From positions 1,054,001-1,118,000 of the forward strand of contig NZ_SADT02000002.1 in assembly GCF_004016445.2 (NCBI RefSeq): a stretch of 64,000 nucleotides of DNA. Reading direction: 5' to 3'. A program made the position numbers and the translations under genes. The notes under the pieces were generated by a model that worked only from the letters and a program-made list of their open reading frames with translations, had not been told where the DNA came from and made no database searches. This DNA comes from Mesorhizobium sp. M2E.F.Ca.ET.219.01.1.1. GTDB lineage: Bacteria; Pseudomonadota; Alphaproteobacteria; Rhizobiales; Rhizobiaceae. Shown one piece after another: positions 1-8,446 of this stretch (positions within the stretch are counted from its first letter, which is position 1; every line of letters starts with the position of its first letter).

Positions 1-894
1 GCCGACGCCGGGGACAAGAAGCAGCTCCGGGAAATCCTTCGGGCCGCTTTCGATAGCCGAGGCGATGTTGCCGTGCAGGCGGCGCATGACGATGTCGCTT
101 TCGCGCACGTCGTGATGCGCGGGCATGACGAGGTTGGGGAGCAGCGGCTGCGCGGCTGGTTCCGGCTCGGCCTTGACGATTTCCGGGGGTTCCAGCAGGG
201 TAAGCTCGGCTAGGATCTTTTCCGGGCTCATGGTCTTGAGCAGCTCGACCTGGCCGCCGCGCGCCTTTTCGGCGCGATGGTCGGTGAGGTTGATGATCTC
301 GCCCTGGCGCTCGCCCTCGATCGCCGCATGCGGCTGGTCGACGAAGCTGGTCAAGCCTTCCGACAGCCAGTGGTAGCGGCGCGCCTGGCGGGCGTCGCCG
401 TTCATGCCTTGCTGCACCACCACCCAGCGCCCGTCATCGGTGACGATGAAGCCATGCAGATAGAGGTCGTAGCCGTCCTGCACGGCGGCGCTGTCAACCT
501 TGGCCACCAGCCGGCTGGCGGTAGCGAGAGCTTCGCCGTCCAGGCCGACGCGCTCGCCGATAGCCAGCAATTCGCCCGGCGTCTTGCGCGAATGCGCGCC
601 GCGCCCGCCGCAGACATGGATGCCGAGCTCGCCGGCCATCGGGTTCAGCCCGCGCTTCAGCGCGCCGATGACGGAAGTGGTGATGCCTGAGGAGTGCCAG
701 TCCATGCCCATCACGGCGCCGAAGGACTGGAACCAGAAGGGATGCGCCAGGCGCCGCAAGAGCTCGTCGCGGCCGTAATGGTGGATGATCGCCTCGCACA
801 GCACCGCGCCGAGCCTGGTCATGCGCTCGCCCAGCCATTTCGGGACCCGCCCGCCATGCAGCGGCAGGTCGGCGCTGCCGCTTCGCTGCGTCAC
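1..894 (-). CDS. DUF763 domain protein (C-terminus cut by window edge)
   Basis: Open frame of 298 codons running off the left edge, so the C-terminal part is missing. It starts at GTG 894 with CAGGAG six bases upstream; the only in-frame extension meets a TAA before any other start. The protein has the hallmarks of the DUF763 family (archaea and bacteria): an N-terminal LPLHGG/VPKWL segment, then a FGAVMGMDWHSSGITT block and a CGGRGAHSRKTP block, followed by a GDARQARRYHW motif. The biochemical function of the family is not established; I do not assign one. Soluble, no signal peptide or membrane segment seen. It is transcribed away from the repeat at 991-1146. Confidence 0.85.
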   Translation of the reverse strand, partial: MTQRSGSADLPLHGGRVPKWLGERMTRLGAVLCEAIIHHYGRDELLRRLAHPFWFQSFGAVMGMDWHSSGITTSVIGALKRGLNPMAGELGIHVCGGRGAHSRKTPGELLAIGERVGLDGEALATASRLVAKVDSAAVQDGYDLYLHGFIVTDDGRWVVVQQGMNGDARQARRYHWLSEGLTSFVDQPHAAIEGERQGEIINLTDHRAEKARGGQVELLKTMSPEKILAELTLLEPPEIVKAEPEPAAQPLLPNLVMPAHHDVRESDIVMRRLHGNIASAIESGPKDFPELLLVPGVG

Positions 895-990
895 GTGATT
901 CTCCTGGATGCCGAGGATTTAGATGGCATTTTGGCGGGGATTTGCAAGGCGATGCACGAAGCGCTGGCGAACGAAGCCCAAAGCATCTTA

Positions 991-1146
991 GTCATCCTTG
1001 GGCTTGACTCAAGGATCCATGCCGTGACTTAGGCCGAGGAATGCCGCGGATCAGAATTCTGCGCCGTGGCAGCACTCGTACGTCACGGCATGGATCCTAG
1101 GGTCTGCGCGCGTCGCTTCGCTCCTTGCTCCGCCCTAGGATGACGA
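991..1146. repeat. composite palindromic repeat R1 (gene-less copy 1)
   Basis: Two half-elements facing each other. Left half 991-1028 has a small hairpin (TCCTTG...CAAGGA) followed by ATCCATGCCGTGAC. Right half 1081-1146 starts with CGTCACGGCATGGAT and ends in a larger hairpin (CCTAGG...CCTAGG). Between them is an AGAATTCTG core. Further copies are at 5153-5309 and around the GIY-YIG gene at 20603-21111. Confidence 0.8.
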
Positions 1147-1218
1147 CCGCGAAGCGTGGCCTACGCTTGCGTCTCGTCAATGCCGCTTCGGTACGCTGCT
1201 GCCCGCCGAGCCCGCCGC

Positions 1219-1545
1219 CTAGTACCTGTAATAGTACCGGTGGTGGTGATGCCTGTGGTGCCAGTAGTGGTGCCTATGGTGATACCGGTGGCGATACACG
1301 TAGTAGTGCCTGTAGTAGTACCGGTGCGGATAGCGGACATAGCCGGGATAATAGTCGTCATAGTAGCGCGGGCCGTAATAGCGGCCGCCATAGTCGTAGA
1401 ACGGGCCGCCATACATCGGACCGCCATAGAACGGATAGCCGCCGAACCCGAAACCGAGACCGAAGAAGCCGTGCGCATCCGCCGGCGCTATCGTTGCCGC
1501 CGCCGACGCGACTGCGATCACCGAAGCAAACAGAAGTTTTTTCAT
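1219..1545 (-). CDS. secreted His/Tyr-rich small protein A
   Basis: 108 residues. ATG at 1545 preceded by a strong GGAGGAGG ribosome site; a longer in-frame extension exists but lacks a ribosome site. Residues 1-24 are a typical Sec signal (MKKLLFASVIAVAS..., cleavage near ADA-HG). The mature part begins with Gly/Phe/Tyr repeats (GFGFGGYPFYGG) and ends in a long His/Tyr/Arg run (YRHRYHHRHHYWHH). Such composition suggests metal or polyanion binding in the periplasm or surface, but this is inference. A paralogue lies immediately upstream at 1762-2091 in the same direction, and a more distant one at 15253-15564. Confidence 0.8.
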   Translation of the reverse strand: MKKLLFASVIAVASAAATIAPADAHGFFGLGFGFGGYPFYGGPMYGGPFYDYGGRYYGPRYYDDYYPGYVRYPHRYYYRHYYVYRHRYHHRHHYWHHRHHHHRYYYRY

Positions 1546-1761
1546 GGGGCAACCTCCTCCTGAAGGTCGATCACCCTGTAAACGCGCCCAAGCCAGCCCG
1601 TGTTCCCGCAAGTGCTAATATTCGCTCGCGGGCCAGCAGCCTTAGCAAGATCGGAAAGGGTCGAGAACCGGACCCGACAACCCCACGCCCCTGTCCATGG
1701 CGCGAAATCGCGCGGGGCGGCAGTGCCGCCCCGCGCGGTCATTCAGGCTTACTGGCTCCTA

Positions 1762-2091
1762 CTAGTAGTTGTTGTAGTAGCCGTTACCGCAGACGCGCAC
1801 TTCCTCCACCACGCGGTGGTGGTGGCGCCAGTGGGTTATCAGCTCGGTGCGGCAATGATGGCGGTGATAGCGGTTATGGTAGCGCACCACATAGCCGCCA
1901 TTGTCGTAGTAGTCGTCATTGTAGACATGGCGGTAGTAGCGGTGCGGGTAATAGCCGCCATAGTCGCCATAGTAGCCGTCATCATAGCCCGGGCCGACGC
2001 CGATTCCGAGCTGCACGCTGCCGGCGCTGGCCGGCGCGATCGCGAACGCCGAGGCGATGGCGATCATCGAAGCAAGCAGAAGCTTTTTCAT
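1762..2091 (-). CDS. secreted His/Tyr-rich small protein B
   Basis: 109 residues. ATG at 2091 with AAGGAGG upstream. The first 22 residues (MKKLLLASMIAIASAF...) nearly repeat the signal peptide of the neighbour at 1219-1545. The mature protein has YYGDYGGYYPHRYYRH and RYHRHHCRTELITHW stretches and two cysteines (HHCRTE and VRVCGN) that the neighbour lacks, which could form a disulphide. It lies 216 bases upstream of protein A on the same strand, so the pair is probably a tandem duplication with independent or weakly coupled expression. Function unknown; periplasmic metal binding is a guess from composition. Confidence 0.8.
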   Translation of the reverse strand: MKKLLLASMIAIASAFAIAPASAGSVQLGIGVGPGYDDGYYGDYGGYYPHRYYRHVYNDDYYDNGGYVVRYHNRYHRHHCRTELITHWRHHHRVVEEVRVCGNGYYNNY

Positions 2092-2343
2092 CGCTGCCTC
2101 CTTGAGTTTCAAGGCCCCTTCGGCAAGACAACGATTTCGGGCGGTCCATGTTCCCGGCGCGCGGCCCGGTTGCCACCCCGGACAGGGCATGGGCGGCACG
2201 CAAGGCGGCGGATCCGGCGCTTCGTCCCCGCAACCTCATGAGCCCGGATATTTATTAGGGCAACTGCAACCGACCGGGCCCCGGCGCGTTGCACGCCGGC
2301 GAAGTATCTGGGATCATTGCCGGGCGGACGGCATGGAGGCTCG

Positions 2344-4371
2344 ATGGTGGCGGCCAATCGCGGGAACGGGGCGTCAGAGCCAAGGCTGGCGAGCCTGCTT
2401 GCCGCTTCCGGGGGCCATTCGCGCACGGCGCTGCCGACGGTGGCGAGCGTGGTCGTCACGGTCGCCGCGCTCTATTTCGGACGCGAGGTGTTCCTGCCGA
2501 TCGCCGTCGCGCTTCTTTTGACCTTCGCGATAGCGCCTGTCGTGTCCTCGCTGAAGCGCGCCGGCGTCCCGCGCATCGCGGCGGTCATCGCCAGCGTCGC
2601 CGGCGCCTTCGCCGCGCTTTCGCTGTTCTCCTTCGTCGTCGCCACCCAGGTCAGCGACCTCGCACAGAACATCCCCCTCTACCAGATCAACATCCTGACC
2701 AAGGTCCGCGCGCTGAAGGAAAACGGCCTCGGTGGCGGCATCATCTCGCGCCTCGGCGGCGTCATCGAGCGCGTCGGCCAGGAGATCGACCGCCAGGAGC
2801 CGCAACTGCCCTCGGCCGCCCAGGCGCCGAAGCGCGAGCCCATCCCGGTCGAGGTCGTCTCGCATGAAAAGCCGCTCGAAGTGCTGCAGAACCTGATCGG
2901 GCCGCTGCTCAGCCCGCTGGGCTCCGCCGGGCTCGTCGTCATCGTCGTCATCTTCATGCTGATGGAGCGCGAGGACCTGCGCGACCGCTTCATCCGGCTG
3001 GTCGGCTATGGCGACCTCCATCGCACCACGCAGGCGCTGCAGGATGCCGGCAAGCGCGTCGGCCAGTATCTGCTGATGCAACTGGTGGTCAACATCATCT
3101 ACGCCGTGCCCATCACCATCGGGCTCTGGGTGCTCGGCATCCCCAACGCGCTGCTTTGGGGGCTGCTGGCGCTGGCGCTACGCTTCGTGCCCTATATCGG
3201 CCCGATCATCGGCGCGCTGCTGCCGCTGTTCCTGGCTTTGGCGGTGGCGCCCGGCTGGTCGCTGCTGTTGTGGACCGCCGCGCTTTTCGTGGTCGTGGAG
3301 CTCGTCACCGGCAACGTCATCGAGCCGTGGCTCTATGGCTCGCACACCGGACTCTCGCCTTTGGCCATCATCGTGGCGGCGATCTTCTGGACCTGGCTTT
3401 GGGGGCCGATCGGCCTGGTGCTGTCGACACCGCTCACCGTCTGCCTGGTGGTGCTCGGCCGGCACGTGCCGCAGTTCGAGTTCCTCGACGTCCTGTTCGG
3501 CAACGAGCCGGTGCTGGAGCCGCATGCCAGGCTCTACCAGCGGCTCCTGGCCGGCGATCCGGACGAAGCGACCGACCATGCCGAGGAGATGCTGGAGGAA
3601 AAATACCTGTTCCAGTTCTACGACCAGGTCGCGATTCCCGCGCTGCTGCTCGGCGAGCAGGACCGGGAGCGCGGCGTCATGGATGACGTGCAGCGCCGGC
3701 AACTCGCCGACAGCGCCATGACGCTGGTCGCCAATCTCGATGACAGCGCGCAGCAGGAGGCCGAGGAGGAAGAGAGCGAGCAGGCGGCCGCTGCCGATGA
3801 GAAGGCAGCCGAAAGCAAGGCTGGCGAGAAAAACAAGGCTGGCGAGAAAAGCTCTGGCGAAGCCAAGCCTGCCGAGGAGGAGGAAGAAGAGGTCGATCTG
3901 CCCGACGGCTCGGGCATCGCGGTGCTCTGCGCCGGCGGGCGCGGCGAGCTCGACGACGCCGCCGCCGCGATGCTGGCGCAGGTGCTGGAAGTGCAGGGGG
4001 CTTCGGTGTCGAAGACGAGCTTTACCGAACTTGAACCGCTAGCGATCCGCCGTCTCGACCTCGAAACCATCGATGCCGTCGTGATCGGCTTCCTTAACCG
4101 CCAATCCACCCGGCACGCGCGCTTCATGGTTCGCCGGCTGAAGCGCATCAAGGCGAAGCTTCGCGTCGGCATCGTCTTCTGGTCGGAAGTCGGCAATGGT
4201 GACGTCGAGGCCGCGGCAGAACTGGCTACCACTCTTAACGCCGACTTCGTCGCCTTCGGTATGATCGACGCGGTGACCGGAGCGCTTTCCAAAAAGACGG
4301 CCGTCACGCTCAAGGCCGGCCACCGGCGCAGGCAGCCGGCGCGCAGGAAGCAGTTGCAGGCCGCGGAGTGA
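2344..4371 (+). CDS. AI-2E family transporter with long soluble C-terminal domain
   Basis: 675 residues from ATG 2344, which has GGAGG just upstream; a TTG start 27 bases earlier is possible. Residues about 35-375 form the polytopic membrane domain of the AI-2E/PerM exporter family (PF01594), with the conserved PYIGPIIGALLP-type segment. After the membrane part come about 90 residues of soluble linker, a very acidic/Lys stretch at about 470-520 with repeated KAGEK units, and then a compact domain (about 525-635) predicted to be soluble and Rossmann-like (GSGIAVLCAGGRGELDD). The extension is longer than in the basic family and probably cytosolic. Substrate is unknown; the family name does not prove autoinducer transport. 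Confidence 0.85.
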   Translation: MVAANRGNGASEPRLASLLAASGGHSRTALPTVASVVVTVAALYFGREVFLPIAVALLLTFAIAPVVSSLKRAGVPRIAAVIASVAGAFAALSLFSFVVATQVSDLAQNIPLYQINILTKVRALKENGLGGGIISRLGGVIERVGQEIDRQEPQLPSAAQAPKREPIPVEVVSHEKPLEVLQNLIGPLLSPLGSAGLVVIVVIFMLMEREDLRDRFIRLVGYGDLHRTTQALQDAGKRVGQYLLMQLVVNIIYAVPITIGLWVLGIPNALLWGLLALALRFVPYIGPIIGALLPLFLALAVAPGWSLLLWTAALFVVVELVTGNVIEPWLYGSHTGLSPLAIIVAAIFWTWLWGPIGLVLSTPLTVCLVVLGRHVPQFEFLDVLFGNEPVLEPHARLYQRLLAGDPDEATDHAEEMLEEKYLFQFYDQVAIPALLLGEQDRERGVMDDVQRRQLADSAMTLVANLDDSAQQEAEEEESEQAAAADEKAAESKAGEKNKAGEKSSGEAKPAEEEEEEVDLPDGSGIAVLCAGGRGELDDAAAAMLAQVLEVQGASVSKTSFTELEPLAIRRLDLETIDAVVIGFLNRQSTRHARFMVRRLKRIKAKLRVGIVFWSEVGNGDVEAAAELATTLNADFVAFGMIDAVTGALSKKTAVTLKAGHRRRQPARRKQLQAAE

Positions 4372-4421
4372 AGGCGGGGCGCCCGCCACTGGCGTAACCG
4401 TGTCGGCATAACGGTGGGAAA

Positions 4422-4474
4422 AGAAAAACTCGCCGGACCTACCCTGATGCCCAAAAGCCCACAGGCCCGGCGAG
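4422..4474 (-). terminator. intrinsic terminator, minus strand
   Basis: Perfect 8-bp stem (4467-4474 with 4429-4436) with a long loop, followed on the minus strand by T5-C-T4. No minus-strand CDS lies upstream within the gap, which is why a small RNA is proposed. Confidence 0.6.
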
Positions 4475-4603
4475 ATTTAAACCTGATCCCCCGATCAGGA
4501 CCGGCGGGAGGACACCGGCAATCTCTTCATAGCAAGACGGATGCCAGTCCCGAAACGGGACAGTGATGCTTAATGCCGAAAGCCCTGCGGAACGTCTGTG
4601 AAC
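4422..4603 (-). ncRNA. candidate small RNA ending in intrinsic terminator
   Basis: The 389-base gap 4372-4760 has no convincing ORF but contains a minus-strand terminator: CTCGCCGG (4467-4474 read on the minus strand) pairs with CCGGCGAG (4429-4436) and is followed by TTTTTCTTTTCCC. Upstream on that strand are two more perfect hairpins, GTCCCG-AAA-CGGGAC (4547-4561) and CCTGAT-N6-ATCAGG (4482-4499), separated by a CCTCCC stretch that could bind Shine-Dalgarno sequences. A weak promoter (TTGCAG near 4634-4639, CACATTA near 4610-4616) would start RNA near 4603. No known RNA family recognised; start is approximate. Confidence 0.35.
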
Positions 4604-4760
4604 TGTTGCTAATGTGCTACAGATGTTGCGAGGCTGCAACAACTGCTCGCCACCAAACCCGTCGCCTCCTCGCCTCGCATTGTCGCATCGCCGGGTGCAT
4701 TGCGCGCCATCATCGGCTATGCCGTCCCCAGCCAATACCGGCGAACCGAAGGAGCATCCG

Positions 4761-5114
4761 ATGACCAGACCCACCATCCTCAAATTCGGCGCTGTCGAGC
4801 ATGCGGAGGCCGGCGACCTGCCGGGCTGGATCGTCGTCGAGGGCAGGCCGACCATGCAGACCGCCGTGCAGCACACGACCGAGGACGGCAAGGTAATGTC
4901 CGGCACCTGGCGCGCCTCGCCCGGCACCTACCATGCCACCTACACCGACTATGAATTCGTCCACATGATCCCCGGCCGCATCATCATCACGCCCGACGGC
5001 GGCGAGCCGGTCGAGGTCGGCCCCGGCGACGCCTTCGTGGTCGAGGCGGATTTCAAGGGCACGTGGAAGATCCTCGAGCCGGTGACCAAGCATTTTGTGG
5101 TTGTGGTGGGGTAG
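4761..5114 (+). CDS. cupin domain protein
   Basis: 117 residues. ATG 4761 has GGAG six bases upstream; the open frame extends back to 4614 without a ribosome site. The sequence fits the single-domain Cupin_3/DUF861 group: a GTWRASPGTYHATYTDYEFVH strand pair corresponding to cupin motif 1 and an ITPDGGEPVEVGPGDAFVVE motif 2 with the typical PGD turn. Relatives are small beta-barrel proteins of unknown or sugar/ureide-related function. The usual histidine cluster is reduced (H in GTYH and EFVH), so metal binding is uncertain. Downstream of the gene lies repeat R1 copy 2. Confidence 0.8.
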   Translation: MTRPTILKFGAVEHAEAGDLPGWIVVEGRPTMQTAVQHTTEDGKVMSGTWRASPGTYHATYTDYEFVHMIPGRIIITPDGGEPVEVGPGDAFVVEADFKGTWKILEPVTKHFVVVVG

Positions 5115-5152
5115 GAGGACGAGGGTGAAGGAGCGCCGACGCTCTTCCGGTC

Positions 5153-5309
5153 GTCATCCTCGGGCTTGACCCGAGGATCCATGCCGTGACCGCCGCCGTA
5201 GAGCGTGACGGTGCAGAATTCTGTAACCGTTGCAAAGCCTTACCGTCACGGCATGGATCCTAGGGTCTGCGCGCGTCGCTTCGCTCCTTGCTCCGCCCTA
5301 GGATGACGA
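5153..5309. repeat. composite palindromic repeat R1 (gene-less copy 2)
   Basis: Same architecture as 991-1146: left half 5153-5190 (hairpin TCCTCGGG...CCCGAGGA then ATCCATGCCGTGAC), core GGTGCAGAATTCTG at 5210-5223, right half 5244-5309 (CGTCACGGCATGGAT then hairpin CCTAGGG...CCCTAGG). It sits in the 3' region between convergent genes. Confidence 0.85.
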
Positions 5310-5325
5310 AGGCGCGGGGCCCGCC

Positions 5326-7320
5326 CTACCGCCCCACCTTCGAGATCACCCTCTTCTCCACCTCCGGCTCCAGCGATTCGGCGAAGGGCGTGGCCATATG
5401 GTGCTGGTCGCGGAAGGCGAGCTTGCCGTTGATGAAGGCGTGGCAAACGGTGGCGCTGCAGAAGCGGTCGGTGAGGTCGACGTAAGCGGCGTTGGGGATG
5501 CTGTCGACGATGTCGCGCTCCACCGCCGCCATGGCGTCGTTGGCGGCATAGGCGCGCGTCTGGTCGCAGCGCGAGGGTGCTTCGTCCCGCCACAGCGCCC
5601 GCGCCACGCAGGTGTCGACATTGGCGTTGTTGAACGGCACGTCGCGGATGAAGGCGACCTTGAGGCCGGCCTTGCTCAGGCTGGTGAGGGTGGAGCGCAG
5701 GCCCGCCCGCCATTCGGCATCCTGCCTTGCCGTGTCGCCGTCGCGGCCCGCCATCTTGCGCCCGCTGGTCAGCGCCAGCTCGGAGATGACGACCAGCGCC
5801 GGCTTCGCCTTGATGATCCCGGCGATCGCCTGCTCGCGCCAGCGGTCGCATTCGGCATAGGGGCGCTTGAGCTCGGCCGACCATACGCTGATGCGCGAGG
5901 CGCGGCAGGAATTCTTCAGCCACGTCACCACCCGGTAGCCGTTCTTCCGGCCCGCCTCGATCAGCGGCGTCGACCAGTGGTCGGCGTGCGAGTCGCCGAA
6001 CAGCGCAATAACGCGCCGCCCGTCGCCGAAGACGCAAGGGGCCGGTGTCACCGTCTCGTAGTCCTGCACGCAGCCCGCCCTGGCGCGGGCGGTGGAAGGC
6101 TCGGCCGCGCTCGCGGCGATGATGCGCTGCTGCGGATCGAGGTCGCGCACGGCAAGCCTGGCATTGCCATAGGCGGCTGCGACGCCGGTGCCGGTCAGGA
6201 GGAGGGCCGGCACCAGCGCCCGCGCCGCATTGGCCATCAGCCAGCCGTTGCGACGGATCGGGTTCTCGATGAGGTGGTAGGTGAGGGCGGACAGCGCCAG
6301 CGTCAGCGCCAGGCAATAGAGCCGCTCGATGGGCGTCAGCTCCGGCGCCAGCATGCCGGCATAGACGATGACCGGCCAATGCCAGAGATAGATCGAATAG
6401 GAGAGCCTGCCGGTCCACTGCAAGGGCGACAGCGCCAGGGCGGCATTCACCCAATTCCGTCCGGAATTGGGCGAATAAGGAGTGCCGTCCCTGGCGCCGG
6501 CCGCTCCCGCCTTGAGCAGAAGGACCGTGCCGGTGACAGGCAGAAGCGCCAGAAAGCCGGGGAAGGGAGCGTCCTCGCTGAAGGTGAGATAAGCGGTCCC
6601 GATCATCGCCAGGCCGGCCAGGCTCAACGCCCGCCCCAGTAGCGGACGCTTCTGCAACAGCCGCGCCGGCACCATCGATGCGAGGCCGCCGGCGGCAAAT
6701 TCCCATGCGCGCAGCGGCGAGAAGTAGAACGCCCAGGGCTGCGAAACGCTTGTCAGCCAGGCGCAGAGGATGAAGGAGACGAGGCCGACGACGCCGATGG
6801 CAACGATGATGGCGCGCTTGCCGGGTTTCATCCACGCGGCCAGCATCAACAGCGCCGGCCAGGCGACATAGAACTGCTCCTCGACCGACAGCGACCAGTA
6901 GTGGATGAACGGGTTGGATGTGGCGTCATTGGCGAAATAGTCGAACGACCAGCGGATCAGCCACAGATTGATCATATAGGCCGAGGCGAACATCGCGCCC
7001 TTGGAATAGAGCGCCTGCTCCTCCGGCGACAGGATGATCGCGCCGGCGGCAAGCGTCGCGGCGATGACGAAAAGCGCTGCCGGCAGCAGGCGCCGCGCGC
7101 GCCGGGCATAGAAGCGCAAGAGGTCGAGTCGGCCTGTTTGAGATATCTCGGCGACCAGATGCCGGGTGATCAGATAGCCCGAGATGACGAAGAAGATGTC
7201 GACCCCGGCAAAGCCGCCCGGCAGCGCCTTGAGGCCGAAATGGTAGGCGACGACGCCCGCCACGGCCACCGCTCGCAGCCCTTCGATATCGGGTCGGAAA
7301 TCCTGCGCCGATGCTGACAC
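5326..7320 (-). CDS. membrane acyltransferase with C-terminal SGNH domain
   Basis: 664 residues from GTG 7320 (ACGAGG upstream); a TTG at 7365 would add 15 residues without a clear ribosome site. Residues about 5-345 are an Acyltransferase-3 domain (PF01757) with about ten membrane helices; the opening PDIEGLRAVAV, the GVDIFFVISGYLI block and the YWSLSVEEQFY motif are all present. Residues about 410-660 form an SGNH hydrolase-type domain with FGDSHADHW near residue 440 and a DQHHMA block near 636, giving the Ser and Asp/His parts of the triad. Proteins of this OafB/OatA-like fusion type O-acetylate extracytoplasmic polysaccharides such as LPS or exopolysaccharide. No sugar genes adjoin, so the target is unknown. 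Confidence 0.9.
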   Translation of the reverse strand: MSASAQDFRPDIEGLRAVAVAGVVAYHFGLKALPGGFAGVDIFFVISGYLITRHLVAEISQTGRLDLLRFYARRARRLLPAALFVIAATLAAGAIILSPEEQALYSKGAMFASAYMINLWLIRWSFDYFANDATSNPFIHYWSLSVEEQFYVAWPALLMLAAWMKPGKRAIIVAIGVVGLVSFILCAWLTSVSQPWAFYFSPLRAWEFAAGGLASMVPARLLQKRPLLGRALSLAGLAMIGTAYLTFSEDAPFPGFLALLPVTGTVLLLKAGAAGARDGTPYSPNSGRNWVNAALALSPLQWTGRLSYSIYLWHWPVIVYAGMLAPELTPIERLYCLALTLALSALTYHLIENPIRRNGWLMANAARALVPALLLTGTGVAAAYGNARLAVRDLDPQQRIIAASAAEPSTARARAGCVQDYETVTPAPCVFGDGRRVIALFGDSHADHWSTPLIEAGRKNGYRVVTWLKNSCRASRISVWSAELKRPYAECDRWREQAIAGIIKAKPALVVISELALTSGRKMAGRDGDTARQDAEWRAGLRSTLTSLSKAGLKVAFIRDVPFNNANVDTCVARALWRDEAPSRCDQTRAYAANDAMAAVERDIVDSIPNAAYVDLTDRFCSATVCHAFINGKLAFRDQHHMATPFAESLEPEVEKRVISKVGR

Positions 7321-7442
7321 GAATACGAACCTCGTAAATGCTCGCTCGTATCCCGCCTGTGGCAAAGCCTCGGCCCTGTGCGCCGATATCGCAATGCAAC
7401 AAATCTAACGCAGTGCAACATAAGGGGAGATTGGCCCCCCAA

Positions 7443-7664
7443 TCACGCCTTCTTCAGGAACTCCGTCTTCAGCACCAGGCCCTTGACCTGCTTGGTGTTG
7501 CATTCGATCTCGCCGGGATTGCCGGTGAGGCGGATGTTCTTCACCAGCGTGCCGCGCTTGATCGTCTCGGATGTGCCCTTGACCTTGAGGTCCTTGATCA
7601 GCGTCACGGAGTCGCCATCCTTCAGCGGCGCGCCGTTGCTGTCTTTCACGATAGGGTCGGTCAT
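7443..7664 (-). CDS. PhnA domain protein (YjdM-like)
   Basis: 73 residues, ATG 7664. It matches the C-terminal PhnA domain (PF03831): VKDSNGAPLKDGDSVTLIKDLKVKG followed by IKRGTLVKNIRLTGNPGEIEC. Full-length E. coli YjdM (formerly PhnA) has an N-terminal zinc ribbon that is absent here; many alphaproteobacterial versions are likewise short. Despite the old name, a role in alkylphosphonate use is not demonstrated for the family. The gene stands alone, in the same direction as the acyltransferase, with 122 bases between. Confidence 0.88.
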   Translation of the reverse strand: MTDPIVKDSNGAPLKDGDSVTLIKDLKVKGTSETIKRGTLVKNIRLTGNPGEIECNTKQVKGLVLKTEFLKKA

Positions 7665-7934
7665 GGCGGTCTTTCATCAATCGGATGGCCTGCGCCCGCC
7701 TATCGCGCCGGCCATGGCCTGGTCAAGCCGCGCGTTTGGCCCGCGCCGACCGCATCGCAATCCGCGCGAGGGCAGAGGCCGCGCCGCCGCGGCGCCAAGC
7801 TCCCAGCCCTCAGGCTGGCCGGGTAGCTGTTGGCTGGGGTTCGCCCACTGCCTTTCCTCGCCGATCCCGGGTGGCCGCCATCGGTTTAGGGCGGTTGCCG
7901 ACCCGCACCGCCGGGCGCGTTCCCTGCAATTGCC

Positions 7935-8171
7935 CTAGAAGGGCAGGTCCAGCGCCTCCGGATAGGCCTGGCCCAGATCCGCGGTCTTCGGCGTCTGGCC
8001 GGCCAAGGGCTGGATGCCGCCGGTTGCCGTCTCATCGAGCGGCGGCCGATGCTTGCCGGTTGTTGTGGCGGCCTTTTTTTCGGTCACCACGATTTTCGTC
8101 TTGGCCCCGGCGCCTTGCATCAGCGCGACCGAGACGAGAAGCGCCGTCAGCGCGGATAGGAGGATCTTCAT
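7935..8171 (-). CDS. small exported protein, unknown
   Basis: 78 residues from ATG 8171, with AGGAAAGGAAA upstream. Residues 1-23 are a signal peptide (MKILLSALTALLVSVALMQG, then AGA-KT). The mature 55 residues are Lys/Thr-rich then acidic, with no cysteines and no family I recognise. It follows the gene at 8204-8446 by 32 bases on the same strand and is probably in an operon with it. The 270 bases downstream (7665-7934) show no further gene. Confidence 0.65.
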   Translation of the reverse strand: MKILLSALTALLVSVALMQGAGAKTKIVVTEKKAATTTGKHRPPLDETATGGIQPLAGQTPKTADLGQAYPEALDLPF

Positions 8172-8203
8172 GGCAGGTTTCCTTTCCTGGTTCTGCGGCC
8201 TCC

Positions 8204-8446
8204 TCATGGCTTGAAGCCAGATGCGTCGAGCAGCGCGACCTGCTTGCCGTCGACATAGAAGCGTATCGCATGCGCGTCGTTGTCGATGTCTATGCGCGTG
8301 GGCGACGCTCCTTGCGTGGCGGGCGTTGCCTTGACGTATTTCGACTGGAATTCCCCCTGCGGCGCGTTGATGAACAGCAGCGCCAGGGCTATGCATCCCG
8401 AAACAAACAAGACGAAGGTGAGTGTCGAAGAGGTGGTCGAGGTCAT
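8204..8446 (-). CDS. small single-pass membrane protein, unknown
   Basis: 80 residues from ATG 8446, with GGAGG eight bases upstream. One hydrophobic helix near residues 8-27 ([17 protein letters not shown]) acts as signal anchor or uncleaved signal, and the rest ([17 protein letters not shown]...) would be periplasmic. The tail [24 protein letters not shown] looks like a short beta sheet. Probably first gene of a two-gene unit with 7935-8171. No family recognised. Confidence 0.65.
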   Translation of the reverse strand: MTSTTSSTLTFVLFVSGCIALALLFINAPQGEFQSKYVKATPATQGASPTRIDIDNDAHAIRFYVDGKQVALLDASGFKP

